A stretch of 64,000 nt of DNA, taken from NCBI GenBank assembly GCA_033856275.1, contig JAWVFJ010000006.1, positions 67,623 to 131,622 of the forward strand. Direction: 5' to 3'. This stretch comes from VRUE01 sp033856275 (GTDB lineage Bacteria > Actinomycetota > Thermoleophilia > Solirubrobacterales > 70-9). The translations under genes were made by a program, and so were the position numbers. The notes beneath the pieces were generated by a model. That model saw nothing but the letters and a program-made list of their open reading frames with translations. It was not told where the DNA came from and did not search any database. Shown here one piece after another: positions 49,670-58,372 of this stretch (its first letter is position 1; every line of letters starts with the position of its first letter).

Positions 49670-50667
49670 TCGTTGCTGAGCAGGTCGGACGTAGCCGGCA
49701 GGCCGTCGATCAGTTCGTTGTCGCGCATCCAACCGGTGAACTCGCGCCACTGGCCGGGGGCCATGTAACCGTAGGGACGCTGATCGCCCGGGGCTGGCGC
49801 GAGCAGTGGCAGCGTTACTGCCAGCTCTGCTTTGGTCAGCTTGGGGTCGAGGTCGGGATTCGCTTCCAACAGCGTTTTCGCCGCCGCCTTGGGATTGCTC
49901 GCCGCCGCCGCCGTTCCACGCGCGAGCGCCGCAATGAAGAGCCGAATTGCCTGTGGGTCCTCTTCGAGTCGCTTGCGCTGTGCAACCAGGACCAACTCGT
50001 CATAGGTCGGTACCCCGAGCTTGTCGACTGGCGTGACAATCGGTTCTTTGCCCCGCAAGCGCAGATCGACGCCCTCGATGTTGCTGAAGCCGCCGAGCAT
50101 CGCCTGGGCTCGGCCCCCGAGTAGCGCCGGCAGCAAGCCAAAGCCGACATTCACTGCTGTGACGTCGGATGGCTTCAACTTGGCGCGGGCAAGGATCGTC
50201 TTCAGGTATGCATCCTGATAGGGGATACCGGCCGTGGCGATCGTCTTGCCGCGCAGGCCCCCTACGCCACCGATCCTCGACTTCTTCAGCCAAATCATCG
50301 AGGTAAGCGGACGGTTGACGAGGGCGGCGACGGCCTGGACGTCGAGACCTTGTTCGTGGGCCAGCAGCACCTCCGGCTCATAGGAGATCGCCAGGTCGCT
50401 GCGTCCCGTGGCCACGAGCTTGATCGGAGCAGCGGGATCCGAAGGGGTCTGGAGATTGACGTTGAGGCCGGCTTCCTTGAAGTAGCCGAGCTTCTGTGCC
50501 ATGTAGATCCCAACATGATCGGGGTTTGGGAAGAAGTCGAGAGTGAGGGTGAGCGATTCCGTTTCGCCCGTTACGTCTTCGCTCTTCTCGCCACAGGCGG
50601 AGAGGCCCAGCGCCAGAGCCAGCAGGGCGACGGCGAGGGCGACCGCCGGGATGGAGGCGCGCTTCAT
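49642..50667 (-). CDS. ThiY-like ABC substrate-binding lipoprotein (NMT1/THI5 family)
   Basis: A 341-residue extracytoplasmic lipoprotein (LALALGLSACG lipobox) of the NMT1/THI5-like family that binds N-formyl-4-amino-5-aminomethyl-2-methylpyrimidine or related thiamine pyrimidines. Landmarks are LTLDFFPNPDHVGIYMAQKLGYF, GRSDLAISYEPE and FGLLPALLGGRAQAML. ATG 50667. It is the first part of a ThiYXZ-like operon in reversed order on the minus strand (Z, X, Y from upstream). No TPP riboswitch was found. Related sulfonate- or riboflavin-type substrates cannot be excluded. Confidence 0.82.
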   Translation of the reverse strand: MKRASIPAVALAVALLALALGLSACGEKSEDVTGETESLTLTLDFFPNPDHVGIYMAQKLGYFKEAGLNVNLQTPSDPAAPIKLVATGRSDLAISYEPEVLLAHEQGLDVQAVAALVNRPLTSMIWLKKSRIGGVGGLRGKTIATAGIPYQDAYLKTILARAKLKPSDVTAVNVGFGLLPALLGGRAQAMLGGFSNIEGVDLRLRGKEPIVTPVDKLGVPTYDELVLVAQRKRLEEDPQAIRLFIAALARGTAAAASNPKAAAKTLLEANPDLDPKLTKAELAVTLPLLAPAPGDQRPYGYMAPGQWREFTGWMRDNELIDGLPATSDLLSNDYLPGAIPE

Positions 50668-50677
50668 CCCCTGCTTT

Positions 50678-51430
50678 CTATCGCCAAGTGATGATGCGAC
50701 GCTCTGCGAGGGCGAGGAGGGCGAAGAGGGCCATCGTCATTGCCGCCAAGACGAACATCGCCGCGAACACGCGCGCCGTTTCCAATTGTCCGTTGTCGAT
50801 CAGGATCAGGTGGCCGAGTCCGGAGTTTGAACCCGCCCACTCGGCGAAGACGGCGGCGATCGCAGCGACGGCGACGGCGACCTTTGCGCCGCTGAAGAAG
50901 AAGGGCAGGGATGTTGGCGCCTCGACTCGCCAGAGGATCTGGCCCCGGGAAGCGTCAAGCGTACGCATCATCTTCGTTGCGCCAGGCTCGACCGAGCGCA
51001 GGCCGTCGAGCGTGTTGACGGTGATCGGGAAGAAGCAGATCAAGGCGATGATCCACAGCTTTGGTCCCAGCCCGTAGCCGAACCAGACGGCGAGGATCGG
51101 CGCGATCGCGATTATCGGGATCGTCTGCGAGGTGACCAGGAGCGGATACACCGCCCGCCGCAGGGTCTCGGAGAGGTGGAGGGCCACGGCGAAGCCGAGG
51201 CCGACGACGACTGCGCAGCCAAGGCCTAGCAGCATCTCCCGCAGTGTCACCCAGGCGTTTTCAGCCAGCAGCGAGCGGCTCTGCCAGAGCGATTCGGCAA
51301 CTTCGGCGGGCGAGGGGACGAGAAAGCTTTCGAGGTTGAGCAGATCGGCGAGCGCACCGGTGCCGGCCGCGAGCTGCCAGGCGCCGACCAGGCCGGCCAG
51401 CAGGAGAGTGGGAAGCAGCCAGCGCTTCAT
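50678..51430 (-). CDS. ThiX-like ABC permease
   Basis: A 250-residue inner-membrane permease of the binding-protein-dependent transport family (BPD). It has 6 transmembrane helices and the coupling-loop pattern EAPTSLPFFFSGAKVAVAVA. The permease is 10 bases upstream of the substrate-binding gene and overlaps the ATPase gene by 4 bases. Together the three genes form a compact ABC importer, predicted to take up a thiamine pyrimidine precursor. Similar permeases serve alkanesulfonate, so specificity follows the binding protein. Confidence 0.85.
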   Translation of the reverse strand: MKRWLLPTLLLAGLVGAWQLAAGTGALADLLNLESFLVPSPAEVAESLWQSRSLLAENAWVTLREMLLGLGCAVVVGLGFAVALHLSETLRRAVYPLLVTSQTIPIIAIAPILAVWFGYGLGPKLWIIALICFFPITVNTLDGLRSVEPGATKMMRTLDASRGQILWRVEAPTSLPFFFSGAKVAVAVAAIAAVFAEWAGSNSGLGHLILIDNGQLETARVFAAMFVLAAMTMALFALLALAERRIITWR

Positions 51431-52245
51431 CTCGTTCCCTCGCGCAGGGCATGCATGGCGCGCTCGCGCACGGCGATGAACGCGGGATCGGTGACTGCTT
51501 CATCGCGATCGCCATTTCGTGGCGCTGGAGCGCTGAGCCGTTCGACTATGCGGGCGGGTCGGGCGGAGAGCACCGCGACGCTGTCGCAGAGGTAGAGCGC
51601 CTCCTCGATGTCGTGGGTGACGAGGACCACGGTGCGTGGGTCCGTCTCCAGCGCTCCTGCCAGCCACTGTTGCATCTCGGCCCGGGTAATCGCGTCGAGT
51701 GAGGCAAAGGGCTCATCCAGCGCGAGCACCGGCTTACCGGCGACCAGCGTGCGCAGAAAGGCGACGCGTTGCCGCATTCCACCGGAGAGCTCGGCTGGCG
51801 CCGAGCGCTCGAACCCGGCCAGGCCGAAGCGCTCGAAGAGCAAGTGAGCTTGGCGCCGTGCCTTGGTGCGACGAACGCCACGGTTACGCAGCGCCAGCGC
51901 CGCGTTGTCGATCGCCGCGAGCCAGGGCAGCAGCAGGTCGCGCTGCGGCATGAAGGCGCAGTGGGCCAGTCGGCCGGCGGCATCGACCGCGCCGCCGACT
52001 TCGACCTCGCCACTGGTCGGTTCTTGCAGTCCCACGATCAACTCGAGCAGGGTCGACTTGCCGCATCCCGAGGGCCCGACCAGGCCCAGGACGCCGTGAG
52101 TCGCGAGGCCAAGGTTAAGTCTGTCGATCGTTCTCAGTTCGCCGTAGGAGTGCCCGAGGTCACGGATCGCGAGCTCCGAGCCCACGATTGGCGCCGAGGC
52201 AGGCATCGCGACCGCCCCGGCGAACTTTTCTGCTTCCGCGGGCAT
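51427..52245 (-). CDS. ThiZ-like ABC transporter ATPase
   Basis: A 272-residue ABC ATPase. Walker A GPSGCGKSTLLE near residue 58, Q-loop FMPQRDLLLPW, signature AELSGGMRQRVAFLR and Walker B VLALDEPFASLDAIT, then LVTHDIEEALYL (switch His). It energises the ThiX-like permease. ATG 52245 with AGGA about 8 bases before is preferred over GTG 52263. It begins the operon; the divergent start of the TauE-like gene is 79 bases away with a hairpin between. Confidence 0.9.
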   Translation of the reverse strand: MPAEAEKFAGAVAMPASAPIVGSELAIRDLGHSYGELRTIDRLNLGLATHGVLGLVGPSGCGKSTLLELIVGLQEPTSGEVEVGGAVDAAGRLAHCAFMPQRDLLLPWLAAIDNAALALRNRGVRRTKARRQAHLLFERFGLAGFERSAPAELSGGMRQRVAFLRTLVAGKPVLALDEPFASLDAITRAEMQQWLAGALETDPRTVVLVTHDIEEALYLCDSVAVLSARPARIVERLSAPAPRNGDRDEAVTDPAFIAVRERAMHALREGTR

Positions 52246-52270
52246 CTTGGTATCCTGGCGCACTCGCGCT

Positions 52271-52289
52271 CCTGACCAAAGAGGTCAGG
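52271..52289. promoter_or_regulatory. Inverted repeat between thiZ-like and TauE-like genes
   Basis: CCTGACC (52271-52277) and GGTCAGG (52283-52289) are perfect complements around AAAGA. It sits centrally in the divergent intergenic region and may be an operator, perhaps for the Rrf2 protein encoded downstream, or an RNA hairpin. Confidence 0.45.
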
Positions 52290-52323
52290 AAAGTCGAATT
52301 AGCAGTACCGCGCGGAGCATCAT

Positions 52324-53253
52324 ATGGACCCGGCAATCATCGTCTTCGGACTAGGAATCGGCGCGCTCGTCGGCATGACCGGCATGGGCGGTGGATCCCT
52401 GATGACGCCGTTGTTGATCCTGATCTTCGGGATCCAGCCGACGACGGCAATCGGCACCGACATCTTCTACTCGGCGGTTACCAAGACGGTCGGCGGCTGG
52501 CGCCACTTCCGCATGAAGACGGTGAACACGGAGCTGGTCAAGTGGCTTGCGCTCGGTTCTGTTCCAGCGGCAGTGCTCGGCGTTGCGATCGTCTCGGTGC
52601 TGGAGAGCCACATCGGTGAAGACCGGCTCGACTCGCTTGTCTACGCCGTCCTGGGGGGGACCCTGCTGATGGTCGGGATCATCACCCTTACCCGGGCGCT
52701 GATTCTGCGCGATCTCGTCGAGGAGCGCGATCGCTTCGACGTCGAGCGCCGCCACAAGGTCGCCGCGGTGCTGATCGGCGCCACCACGGGCCTCGTGATC
52801 GGGGTTACCTCGGCCGGCTCCGGCACGGTGATCGCGATCCTGCTGATCGCGATTTATCGCCTCGCCCCCAAGAAGGTGGTCGGCACCGACGTCTTCCACG
52901 CGGCGATCCTGCTCTGGGCGGCCGGCATCGCCCACTGGGTAGGCGGCAACGTCGACTTCACCCTCGCCGCAAACATCCTGATCGGCTCTGTCCCTGGCGT
53001 CGTTATCGGGGCCGCGCTCTCCGATCGGGCGCCGCAGGGCTTCATCCGCACTGCGCTCGGCGTCGTCCTCGTTGGCTCCGGCATCGTCACGATCCAGAAG
53101 GGCGATCCGACCGTCTGGCCGATCGCCGCTGCCGTCGCCGCGCTTGGCCTTGGCGCCATCCTCGCCGCGCCTCGTGTGCTCCACCGTCGCCGCGAGCGCG
53201 AAGCGCAAGCCGCCGCTCGCGCGGCGGCGCTGGCGCCGGACGCAACCGGCTGA
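52324..53253 (+). CDS. TauE/SafE family membrane permease
   Basis: A 309-residue integral membrane protein of the TauE/SafE (sulfite exporter) family: 8-9 helices with GALVGMTGMGGGSLMTPLLIL, a GTDIFYSAVTKTVGGWRHF motif, then a second GTVIAILLIA and VGTDVFHAAILLWAAG inverted half. The family moves sulfite, sulfoacetate or thiosulfate-like anions. ATG with GGAG upstream. The Rrf2 regulator gene is 18 bases downstream, a typical sulfur-control pairing. Direction and substrate not determined. Confidence 0.88.
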   Translation: MDPAIIVFGLGIGALVGMTGMGGGSLMTPLLILIFGIQPTTAIGTDIFYSAVTKTVGGWRHFRMKTVNTELVKWLALGSVPAAVLGVAIVSVLESHIGEDRLDSLVYAVLGGTLLMVGIITLTRALILRDLVEERDRFDVERRHKVAAVLIGATTGLVIGVTSAGSGTVIAILLIAIYRLAPKKVVGTDVFHAAILLWAAGIAHWVGGNVDFTLAANILIGSVPGVVIGAALSDRAPQGFIRTALGVVLVGSGIVTIQKGDPTVWPIAAAVAALGLGAILAAPRVLHRRREREAQAAARAAALAPDATG

Positions 53254-53271
53254 CTGATTAACTAGCTGCCT

Positions 53272-53727
53272 ATGCGTGTTTCGGCCAAGGCTGACTATGC
53301 GGTGCGGGCGGCAGCCGAGCTTGCCGCTGCCGAGGAGGGTCCGGTCAAGGGCGAGAAGCTTGCCGAGGCGCAGGACATCCCCCTGCAGTTCCTCGAGCAC
53401 ATCCTCTTGGAGTTGAAGCATGCGGGGATCGTGCGTGCGCGCCGGGGCGCCAAGGGCGGTTACTGGCTCGCCCGGCCGGCCGACGAGGTGACGATCGCCG
53501 ATGTCGTCCGCGCCGTCGAGGGTCCGATCGCCCACGTGCAGTCGGCGCCGCCGGAGTCAATCGAGTACCGCGGCAATGCCGAGCACCTGCAGGAGGTCTG
53601 GATCGCCGTGCGCGCCAGCCTCCGCACAGTGCTCGAGCACGTCACCCTTGCCGACCTGGTCGGCGGCCAGCTGCCCAGCGAGGTCTCCGCCCTCGCCGCG
53701 CAGCCGGACGCCTGGGTCGCGCGCTAG
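53272..53727 (+). CDS. Rrf2 family transcriptional regulator (cysteine-free, CymR-like)
   Basis: A 151-residue winged-helix regulator of the Rrf2 family: MRVSAKADYAVRAAAELAAA, DIPLQFLEHILLELKHAG and RGAKGGYWLARPADEVTIAD are diagnostic. The C-terminal region (VWIAVRASLRTVLEHVTLADL) has no Cys, so it cannot carry the Fe-S cluster of IscR or NsrR; it is closer to CymR-type sulfur regulators. It lies right after the TauE-like gene and probably controls it. Its end overlaps the decayed DUF4389 gene by 4 bases on the other strand. Confidence 0.88.
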   Translation: MRVSAKADYAVRAAAELAAAEEGPVKGEKLAEAQDIPLQFLEHILLELKHAGIVRARRGAKGGYWLARPADEVTIADVVRAVEGPIAHVQSAPPESIEYRGNAEHLQEVWIAVRASLRTVLEHVTLADLVGGQLPSEVSALAAQPDAWVAR

Positions 53728-54353
53728 GACGCGAGTCGGAACGGCGGATAGTCGTCCGTGACGAGGACGAAGGCGTAGCCGACGACGCGGTTGTGCCAGC
53801 GGATCGTCCCGTCGACAAATTTGAAGATGCCGCGCGGGTAGCGGCCGGTGAAGAGGATCGCGAACCAGGCTCCGATCACGGCGAAGAAAACGCCGATTAG
53901 AGGAAGAACAGCACGATGTAGTGCGGGATCGCCAGCAGCCACTTGACCAGCGGCAGCCCTCGCTCGAGGCGCTCGGCGTCGGGTAGGCGAAGTCGAGGTG
54001 AACCGCCTGGTACTCGTCGGTTGAGGGGTATTCGTCGTCCATCAGCGCGAGGTAGACGCCGATGCGGTTGGCGAAGCGCATCATTTCCAGGTTCCAGTCG
54101 TACCACCAGCGCGGATACTTCTTGCGAAAGAGCAGCATCAGCACAATTGGCAGCACGACCAGGCTGCCGCCGGCGATCGCGCCGCTGAAACCCGCTCCGT
54201 TGGACTGGGCGCCGCCGGCTAGCTCGGCGCCGGAAGCAGGGCGGCGACGATTGCGATCGGGATCACGGTAAAGATCCGGAAGAAGGTCGTCAGCCGGTTG
54301 AGCTCGCGCTCCGGATAGTCGACTGAGAACGTGACTGGGTAGGACGGTGGCAT
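53724..54353 (-). pseudogene. DUF4389-type membrane protein gene broken by three frame changes
   Basis: Reading from ATG 54353 gives a normal DUF4389 beginning (SYPVTFSVDYPERELNRLTT, FRIFTVIPIAIVAALLP) then a stop near 54217. Other frames continue the same family in order: FRKKYPRWWYDWNLEMMRF and DEYPSTDEYQAVHLDFAYP, then LERGLPLVKWLLAIPHYIVLFFL, then VFFAVIGAWFAILFTGRYP to the TAG at 53724. Switches are needed near 54240, 53985 and 53905. The whole domain is present but no frame covers it, so it is a recent pseudogene or carries assembly errors. Intact relatives are four-helix membrane proteins of unknown function. Confidence 0.85.
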
Positions 54354-54409
54354 CTCTCCCCCTTTGGCGGTTTGAGGACGAGTACCAGCCGCCTAGCTGT
54401 ATTCCTTCC

Positions 54410-55813
54410 TCAGTCCGCTGCTGGCACCCCACCTGCAACGACGTTGACGAAGTTCTCCAGGTGACGGGTCGTCCAGCACTCGAAGGCGCCATCGCAGTAA
54501 CGCTCGTAGGCGGCCATCACCGAGTCGCCGTAGTTCCAATAGAGCTTCGGCTCGGGGTTGAGCCAGAAGAGCCGGCCGGCCCGTTCGGCCACCTGGGCGA
54601 AGACGTCGGCGCGGGGCTCGCGGCCATTGGTACGGGCGTCGCCGAGCACGATCACGGTCGAGCGGGGGTCGAGGTCGTCGGATATCTCGCCGAGGAACTC
54701 GAGCCAGACACGGCCGTAGTCGGTGTAGCCGGAGACGTCGGCGACGCCACCCTCGCTGGAGATCCGCTGGGCGATCACGCGGAAGTCACGCTCGTGCTCA
54801 AAGACATCGGTGACCTCGGAGATGCGCTCGATGAAGACGAAGCTGCGCAGCTTGCGAAAGGAGTCGTGCAGGGCGTGCAGGACCGAGAGGAAGAAGACGC
54901 TGGCCGAGGTGACCGAGGTGGAGACGTCGCATAGAACGTAGATCTCCGGCCGGCGGGGGCGCTTGGGTCGGTAGCGGATGTGCATCGGCACGCCGCCCGT
55001 CTCCAACGAGGTGCGCATCGTGCGCCGCACGTCGACCGTCTGGCCCTTGCGCCGGCCGCGCTGCTCGTGGCCCAGCGTCGCCAGGCGCCGCTTCATCTGC
55101 GAGACGGCGCGATGCACGGCGGCGAGATCCTGGGTCGGGCTGGTCGGCAGAGCTCGGTCGAGCTCGGCCAGCGGGCGGGCAGGGGGCAGGGTGGAGGTGC
55201 GCTCGATCAGGTCGCGCTCGAGCTCGCGGCGTAGGTGGCGCTCGAAGGCGTTGAGCTGGTCGCGATCGATCGGCGGCAGCTCGGCTGCGCCGTCCTCGGC
55301 CGGGGCCTGGGTGCCAGCGGCGAGGCCGAGCGTGCGCCGGATTCGTTGCACGTCGACGCCGACCACGCCCGAGCCCTCGCCCTCGCGACCGAAGGCCGAG
55401 ATCGCCAGCCGCGCCAGGTCGCGCATCTCGCCGTCGTTGCCCTCGACGATCGCCTGGCGCACCTGCTCGCGCAGCTCGTCGATGTCGAGCCGCTCGGCGC
55501 CCTCGTGGCGCCGTCCCTGCTCCTCGATCCCGCGCGAGATCGCCTCGGTCTCGGCGGCGCGGAAGAACCAGCGCTCGAACAGCAGCTCAAACAAACGGCG
55601 GTCCTCCTGCGACTTGGCGATCGTCGCCGCCAGCGCCTCGCGAAAGTCCTCGCGCGAGGTCCAGGGCACCTGGTCCAACGCCGCGAAGGCGTCGAGGATC
55701 TCCGAGGTGCCGACCGCTACACCCTCGCTTCGCAGCTCCTCGCAAAAACCGAGCAGCTTTGCGGCGAGTCCGGGCGGGCCCGTCTCAGCCTTGGGGCCGT
55801 ACGGGCTCGGCAA
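54410..55813 (-). CDS. VWA domain protein of CoxE type
   Basis: A 467-residue cytosolic protein of the CoxE/VWA family. A helical N-terminal half (GTSEILDAFAALDQVPWTSR, LFELLFERWFFRA) is followed by the VWA domain with MIDAS DVSTSVTS near residue 297, the TDYGRVW Thr and VIVLGDARTNG for the metal site. It pairs with the MoxR-type ATPase encoded just upstream; the genes overlap by 29 bases if the TTG 55813 start is right. CoxE/MoxR pairs assist in maturation of metalloenzymes such as CO dehydrogenase. No coxLMS genes are here, so the client protein is unknown. Confidence 0.9.
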   Translation of the reverse strand: MPSPYGPKAETGPPGLAAKLLGFCEELRSEGVAVGTSEILDAFAALDQVPWTSREDFREALAATIAKSQEDRRLFELLFERWFFRAAETEAISRGIEEQGRRHEGAERLDIDELREQVRQAIVEGNDGEMRDLARLAISAFGREGEGSGVVGVDVQRIRRTLGLAAGTQAPAEDGAAELPPIDRDQLNAFERHLRRELERDLIERTSTLPPARPLAELDRALPTSPTQDLAAVHRAVSQMKRRLATLGHEQRGRRKGQTVDVRRTMRTSLETGGVPMHIRYRPKRPRRPEIYVLCDVSTSVTSASVFFLSVLHALHDSFRKLRSFVFIERISEVTDVFEHERDFRVIAQRISSEGGVADVSGYTDYGRVWLEFLGEISDDLDPRSTVIVLGDARTNGREPRADVFAQVAERAGRLFWLNPEPKLYWNYGDSVMAAYERYCDGAFECWTTRHLENFVNVVAGGVPAAD

Positions 55814-56666
55814 GCTTCACCCCGACTCGCTCGGCGACCAGGTCGATGTCGGTGCGGTGCTTGACGATGATCGACATCGATTGCTCGAAGGTCTTGCGGT
55901 CGATGTCCTCGGCTCCCATCAGCAACAGCGTGCGCGCCCAGTCGATCGACTCGGCGATCGAGGGCGGCTTCTTCAGGTCGAGGTCGCGGATCATCCGCAC
56001 CACCTCCACCATCCGGCGCGCCAGCGACTCCGGCAGCTCGGGCGCGTGCAGGCGGACGATCTCCATCTCGCGCTCGAGGTCGGGATAGTCGAGCCAGAGG
56101 TAGAGGCAGCGACGCTTCAGCGCCTCGGTCAGCTCGCGCGAGTTGTTCGAGGTGAGGACGACGATCGGCATCGTCGTCGCCGATACCTGACCCAGCTCCG
56201 GGATCGTGATCTGGAAGTCGGAGAGCAACTCGAGCAGCATCGCCTCGAACTCCTGGTCGGTCTTGTCGATCTCGTCGATCAAGAGCACGACCGGCTCGGG
56301 GCTGGCGATCGCTTGCATCAGCGGTCGCTCGAGCAGGAACTCCTTGTCGAAGATGTCGCCGTGCACGTCCTCCCAACCGTCCTCGCCGCCGGCCTGGATG
56401 CGCAGCAGTTGCTTGCGGTAGTTCCACTCGTAGAGGGCCTTGGCCTCGTCGAGGCCCTCGTAGCACTGCAGGCGGATCAGCTCGCGACCCGTGGCGCGTG
56501 AGAGCGCCTTGGCCAACTCGGTCTTGCCGACCCCCGCCGGGCCCTCGACCAGGACAGGCTTGTCAAGGCGCTGGGCGAGGAAGGAAACCAGTGCGGCGGG
56601 CTCGTCGGCCAGGTAGCCGACCTCGGCGAGCGCCTCCTTAACCTCCGCTGCAGAACCATCGGTCAC
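55785..56666 (-). CDS. MoxR-type AAA+ ATPase
   Basis: A 293-residue AAA+ ATPase with Walker A EGPAGVGKTE (41-50), Walker B VVLLIDEIDKTDQEFE and the sensor VVLTSNNSRELTEAL, typical of MoxR/CoxD proteins. The GTG start is chosen since the next upstream starts add no domain. It acts as a chaperone with the VWA protein that follows. It begins 23 bases from the divergent small membrane protein gene. Ring assembly driven by ATP to insert metals or remodel subunits is inferred from the family. Confidence 0.9.
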   Translation of the reverse strand: MTDGSAAEVKEALAEVGYLADEPAALVSFLAQRLDKPVLVEGPAGVGKTELAKALSRATGRELIRLQCYEGLDEAKALYEWNYRKQLLRIQAGGEDGWEDVHGDIFDKEFLLERPLMQAIASPEPVVLLIDEIDKTDQEFEAMLLELLSDFQITIPELGQVSATTMPIVVLTSNNSRELTEALKRRCLYLWLDYPDLEREMEIVRLHAPELPESLARRMVEVVRMIRDLDLKKPPSIAESIDWARTLLLMGAEDIDRKTFEQSMSIIVKHRTDIDLVAERVGVKLAEPVRPQG

Positions 56667-56689
56667 GAGGGCGATGATAATCCCGTGCT

Positions 56690-56944
56690 GTGCTCGACCT
56701 CGTCCTGCCGCTTGCCGCGCTGCTGCCACACAGCGCGGGCCCCTACATAGCGCTGATGCTGATCGGCTTCGCGGTCGGCATCCTCGGCCACCTCAGCTCG
56801 GCCCGATGGCTGGTCGCCGCCGGCGTGATCCTGATCTTCCTCGGCGCCTTCCTCTTCCCGGTGGCGGTGAACTTCACCCAGGACAGCCCGCGCGATCTCG
56901 ATGCGCCAGCGGAAGGCACCCGTCCGGTCGAAATCGTCCCGTAG
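56690..56944 (+). CDS. Small two-helix membrane protein
   Basis: An 84-residue membrane protein of unknown function. Two to three hydrophobic segments (LDLVLPLAALLPHSAGPY, YIALMLIGFAVGILGHL, LVAAGVILIFLGAFLFPVA) are followed by a polar acidic tail ending VEIVP. GTG 56690 has no clear ribosome site and is only 23 bases from the divergent MoxR start, so the transcript is probably leaderless. Related small proteins are common in Actinobacteria. Confidence 0.6.
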   Translation: MLDLVLPLAALLPHSAGPYIALMLIGFAVGILGHLSSARWLVAAGVILIFLGAFLFPVAVNFTQDSPRDLDAPAEGTRPVEIVP

Positions 56945-57191
56945 CTGCCGCACTTCTTTTCGCTATGCGGCGGAAATGCGAACTGCACATCTCGGCGGAG
57001 GAGCAGCCGAGGCGTTTCGAACAGCGTGCCGCCAACCCGCTCAAGGCTTGAAGCTGACACTCGCGTGTAGCGGTCGCCCGCACCGTGATCGGGACGATCG
57101 ATCCGGATGCGAAGCTGGGACCGGGAGCCGCCGCCTAAGCGCTAGCTTTATGGCTACGCCAACCCGATCCTCGTCCAGGAGGCCCACAGTT
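56945..57191 (+). other. 247-base intergenic region, no gene
   Basis: I see no supported gene here. It holds the leader of the lipoprotein gene, including an AGGAGG ribosome site at 57177-57182. A reading frame runs through it into the lipoprotein but lacks protein-like composition before 57150. No clear promoter or hairpin was found. Confidence 0.4.
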
Positions 57192-58310
57192 TTGAACCAA
57201 GTTCGCATCCTTTCCGTTTTTGTCGCCCTGATCGCGCTGACTTCAGCATTCGCTGCTTGCGGCGGCAGCGGCAGCGATGACCCCCAGACGGTCGTCGACG
57301 AAGCGACGCTGCGGGGGGTCGAAAGCGGCAAGATCGACCTTGCGGTCGCTGTGGGCGTCAAAGGCAAGAAGGGCGGCAATGTCGACGTCAGCCTTTCCGG
57401 TCCCTTCCAGAGCGAAAGCGAAGCCGAATTGCCCGAACTCGACCTTTCCTTCTCCGCCAAGGGCTCGGTCAGCGGCGAAAAGCTCGACCGCGAAGGCGGT
57501 TTCACCCTGCTCGGCAACAAGGCTTACGTCGCCTACGAAGGCACCGAGTACGAAGTCGATTCGACTACCTTCAACTTCGTCAAATCGATGCTGAACCAGC
57601 AAGGCGGTGGGCAGGACCAGTCAAGCGAAGTCGCGGCTTGCCAGGAAGCTGCCAGTGGCCTCGAACTGGGCAAATTCGTCGAAAACCTCAAGGACGAAGG
57701 CGTCGCCGACGTCGGCGACACTAGTACGACCAAGATCAGCGGCGACCTGAACGCAACCGGCGCGGTCGAAGCGTTCAGCGAACTGATCGACGATCCCGCT
57801 TGCAACGAACAGCTGAGCGCCGCCGGGTCGTTGCCCTCTGCGGCCGAACTCGACAAAGCGAAGAGCACGGTCAAGGACTCGGTCAAGTCCGCCCACGTCG
57901 ATCTCTACGTCGGAGACGACCACATCGTTCGCAGGATCTCAGCAAAGGCGACGATCGAACCGCCCAAGAACGCCAAGGCCAGCGCGAAACGCGTCGATCT
58001 CGACCTCGATTTGACTTTGACCGGGGTCAATGAAGAGCAGGCGATCTCGGCGCCCAGCAGTGCCAAGCCGCTCAGCAACCTCTTCCTCAAGCTGGGCATC
58101 AACCCGATCGAACTGCTCGGCGCCTTCCAGAACGGCGGCGGCGCGGGTGGCCTCGGCAGCCTGCTGGAAGGACTCAACAACGCCGGCGGCGGCTCGTCGG
58201 GCGGCGGTGGCGGCGGCAGCTCAGGCGGTGGCCAGCAGTCTTATTACGAATGCCTCGGTGAAGCCCACACCCCCGTGGACATCCAGAACTGCACGGGATT
58301 GCTCCAGTAG
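57192..58310 (+). CDS. Large lipoprotein of unknown function with GAA-biased codon use
   Basis: A 372-residue exported lipoprotein (LSVFVALIALTSAFAACGG). TTG 57192 is chosen because AGGAGG is 9 bases before it and it opens directly into the signal; ATG 57150 would add a non-signal extension. The mature part resembles LppX/LprAFG-like lipid-binding lipoproteins: repeated beta segments such as DLAVAVGVKGKKGGNVDVSL, GGFTLLGNKAYVAYEG and SVKSAHVDLYVGDDHIV, and a Gly/Ser-rich tail before a Cys pair (YECLGEAH, IQNCTGLLQ). Almost all Glu codons are GAA, in a genome that otherwise prefers GAG. Role in lipid handling is a suggestion. Confidence 0.78.
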   Translation: MNQVRILSVFVALIALTSAFAACGGSGSDDPQTVVDEATLRGVESGKIDLAVAVGVKGKKGGNVDVSLSGPFQSESEAELPELDLSFSAKGSVSGEKLDREGGFTLLGNKAYVAYEGTEYEVDSTTFNFVKSMLNQQGGGQDQSSEVAACQEAASGLELGKFVENLKDEGVADVGDTSTTKISGDLNATGAVEAFSELIDDPACNEQLSAAGSLPSAAELDKAKSTVKDSVKSAHVDLYVGDDHIVRRISAKATIEPPKNAKASAKRVDLDLDLTLTGVNEEQAISAPSSAKPLSNLFLKLGINPIELLGAFQNGGGAGGLGSLLEGLNNAGGGSSGGGGGGSSGGGQQSYYECLGEAHTPVDIQNCTGLLQ

Positions 58311-58372
58311 CCGCGTTTCTTCGCACTCCATATGGCTGGCCCTATCTGCTGACGCCGCTGATCCCGCTGGCG

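Noticed and set aside
52246..52323. TPP riboswitch in front of the ThiZ-like gene
   Set aside because: No CTGAGA or related TPP aptamer motif is present; only a 7-bp hairpin was found.
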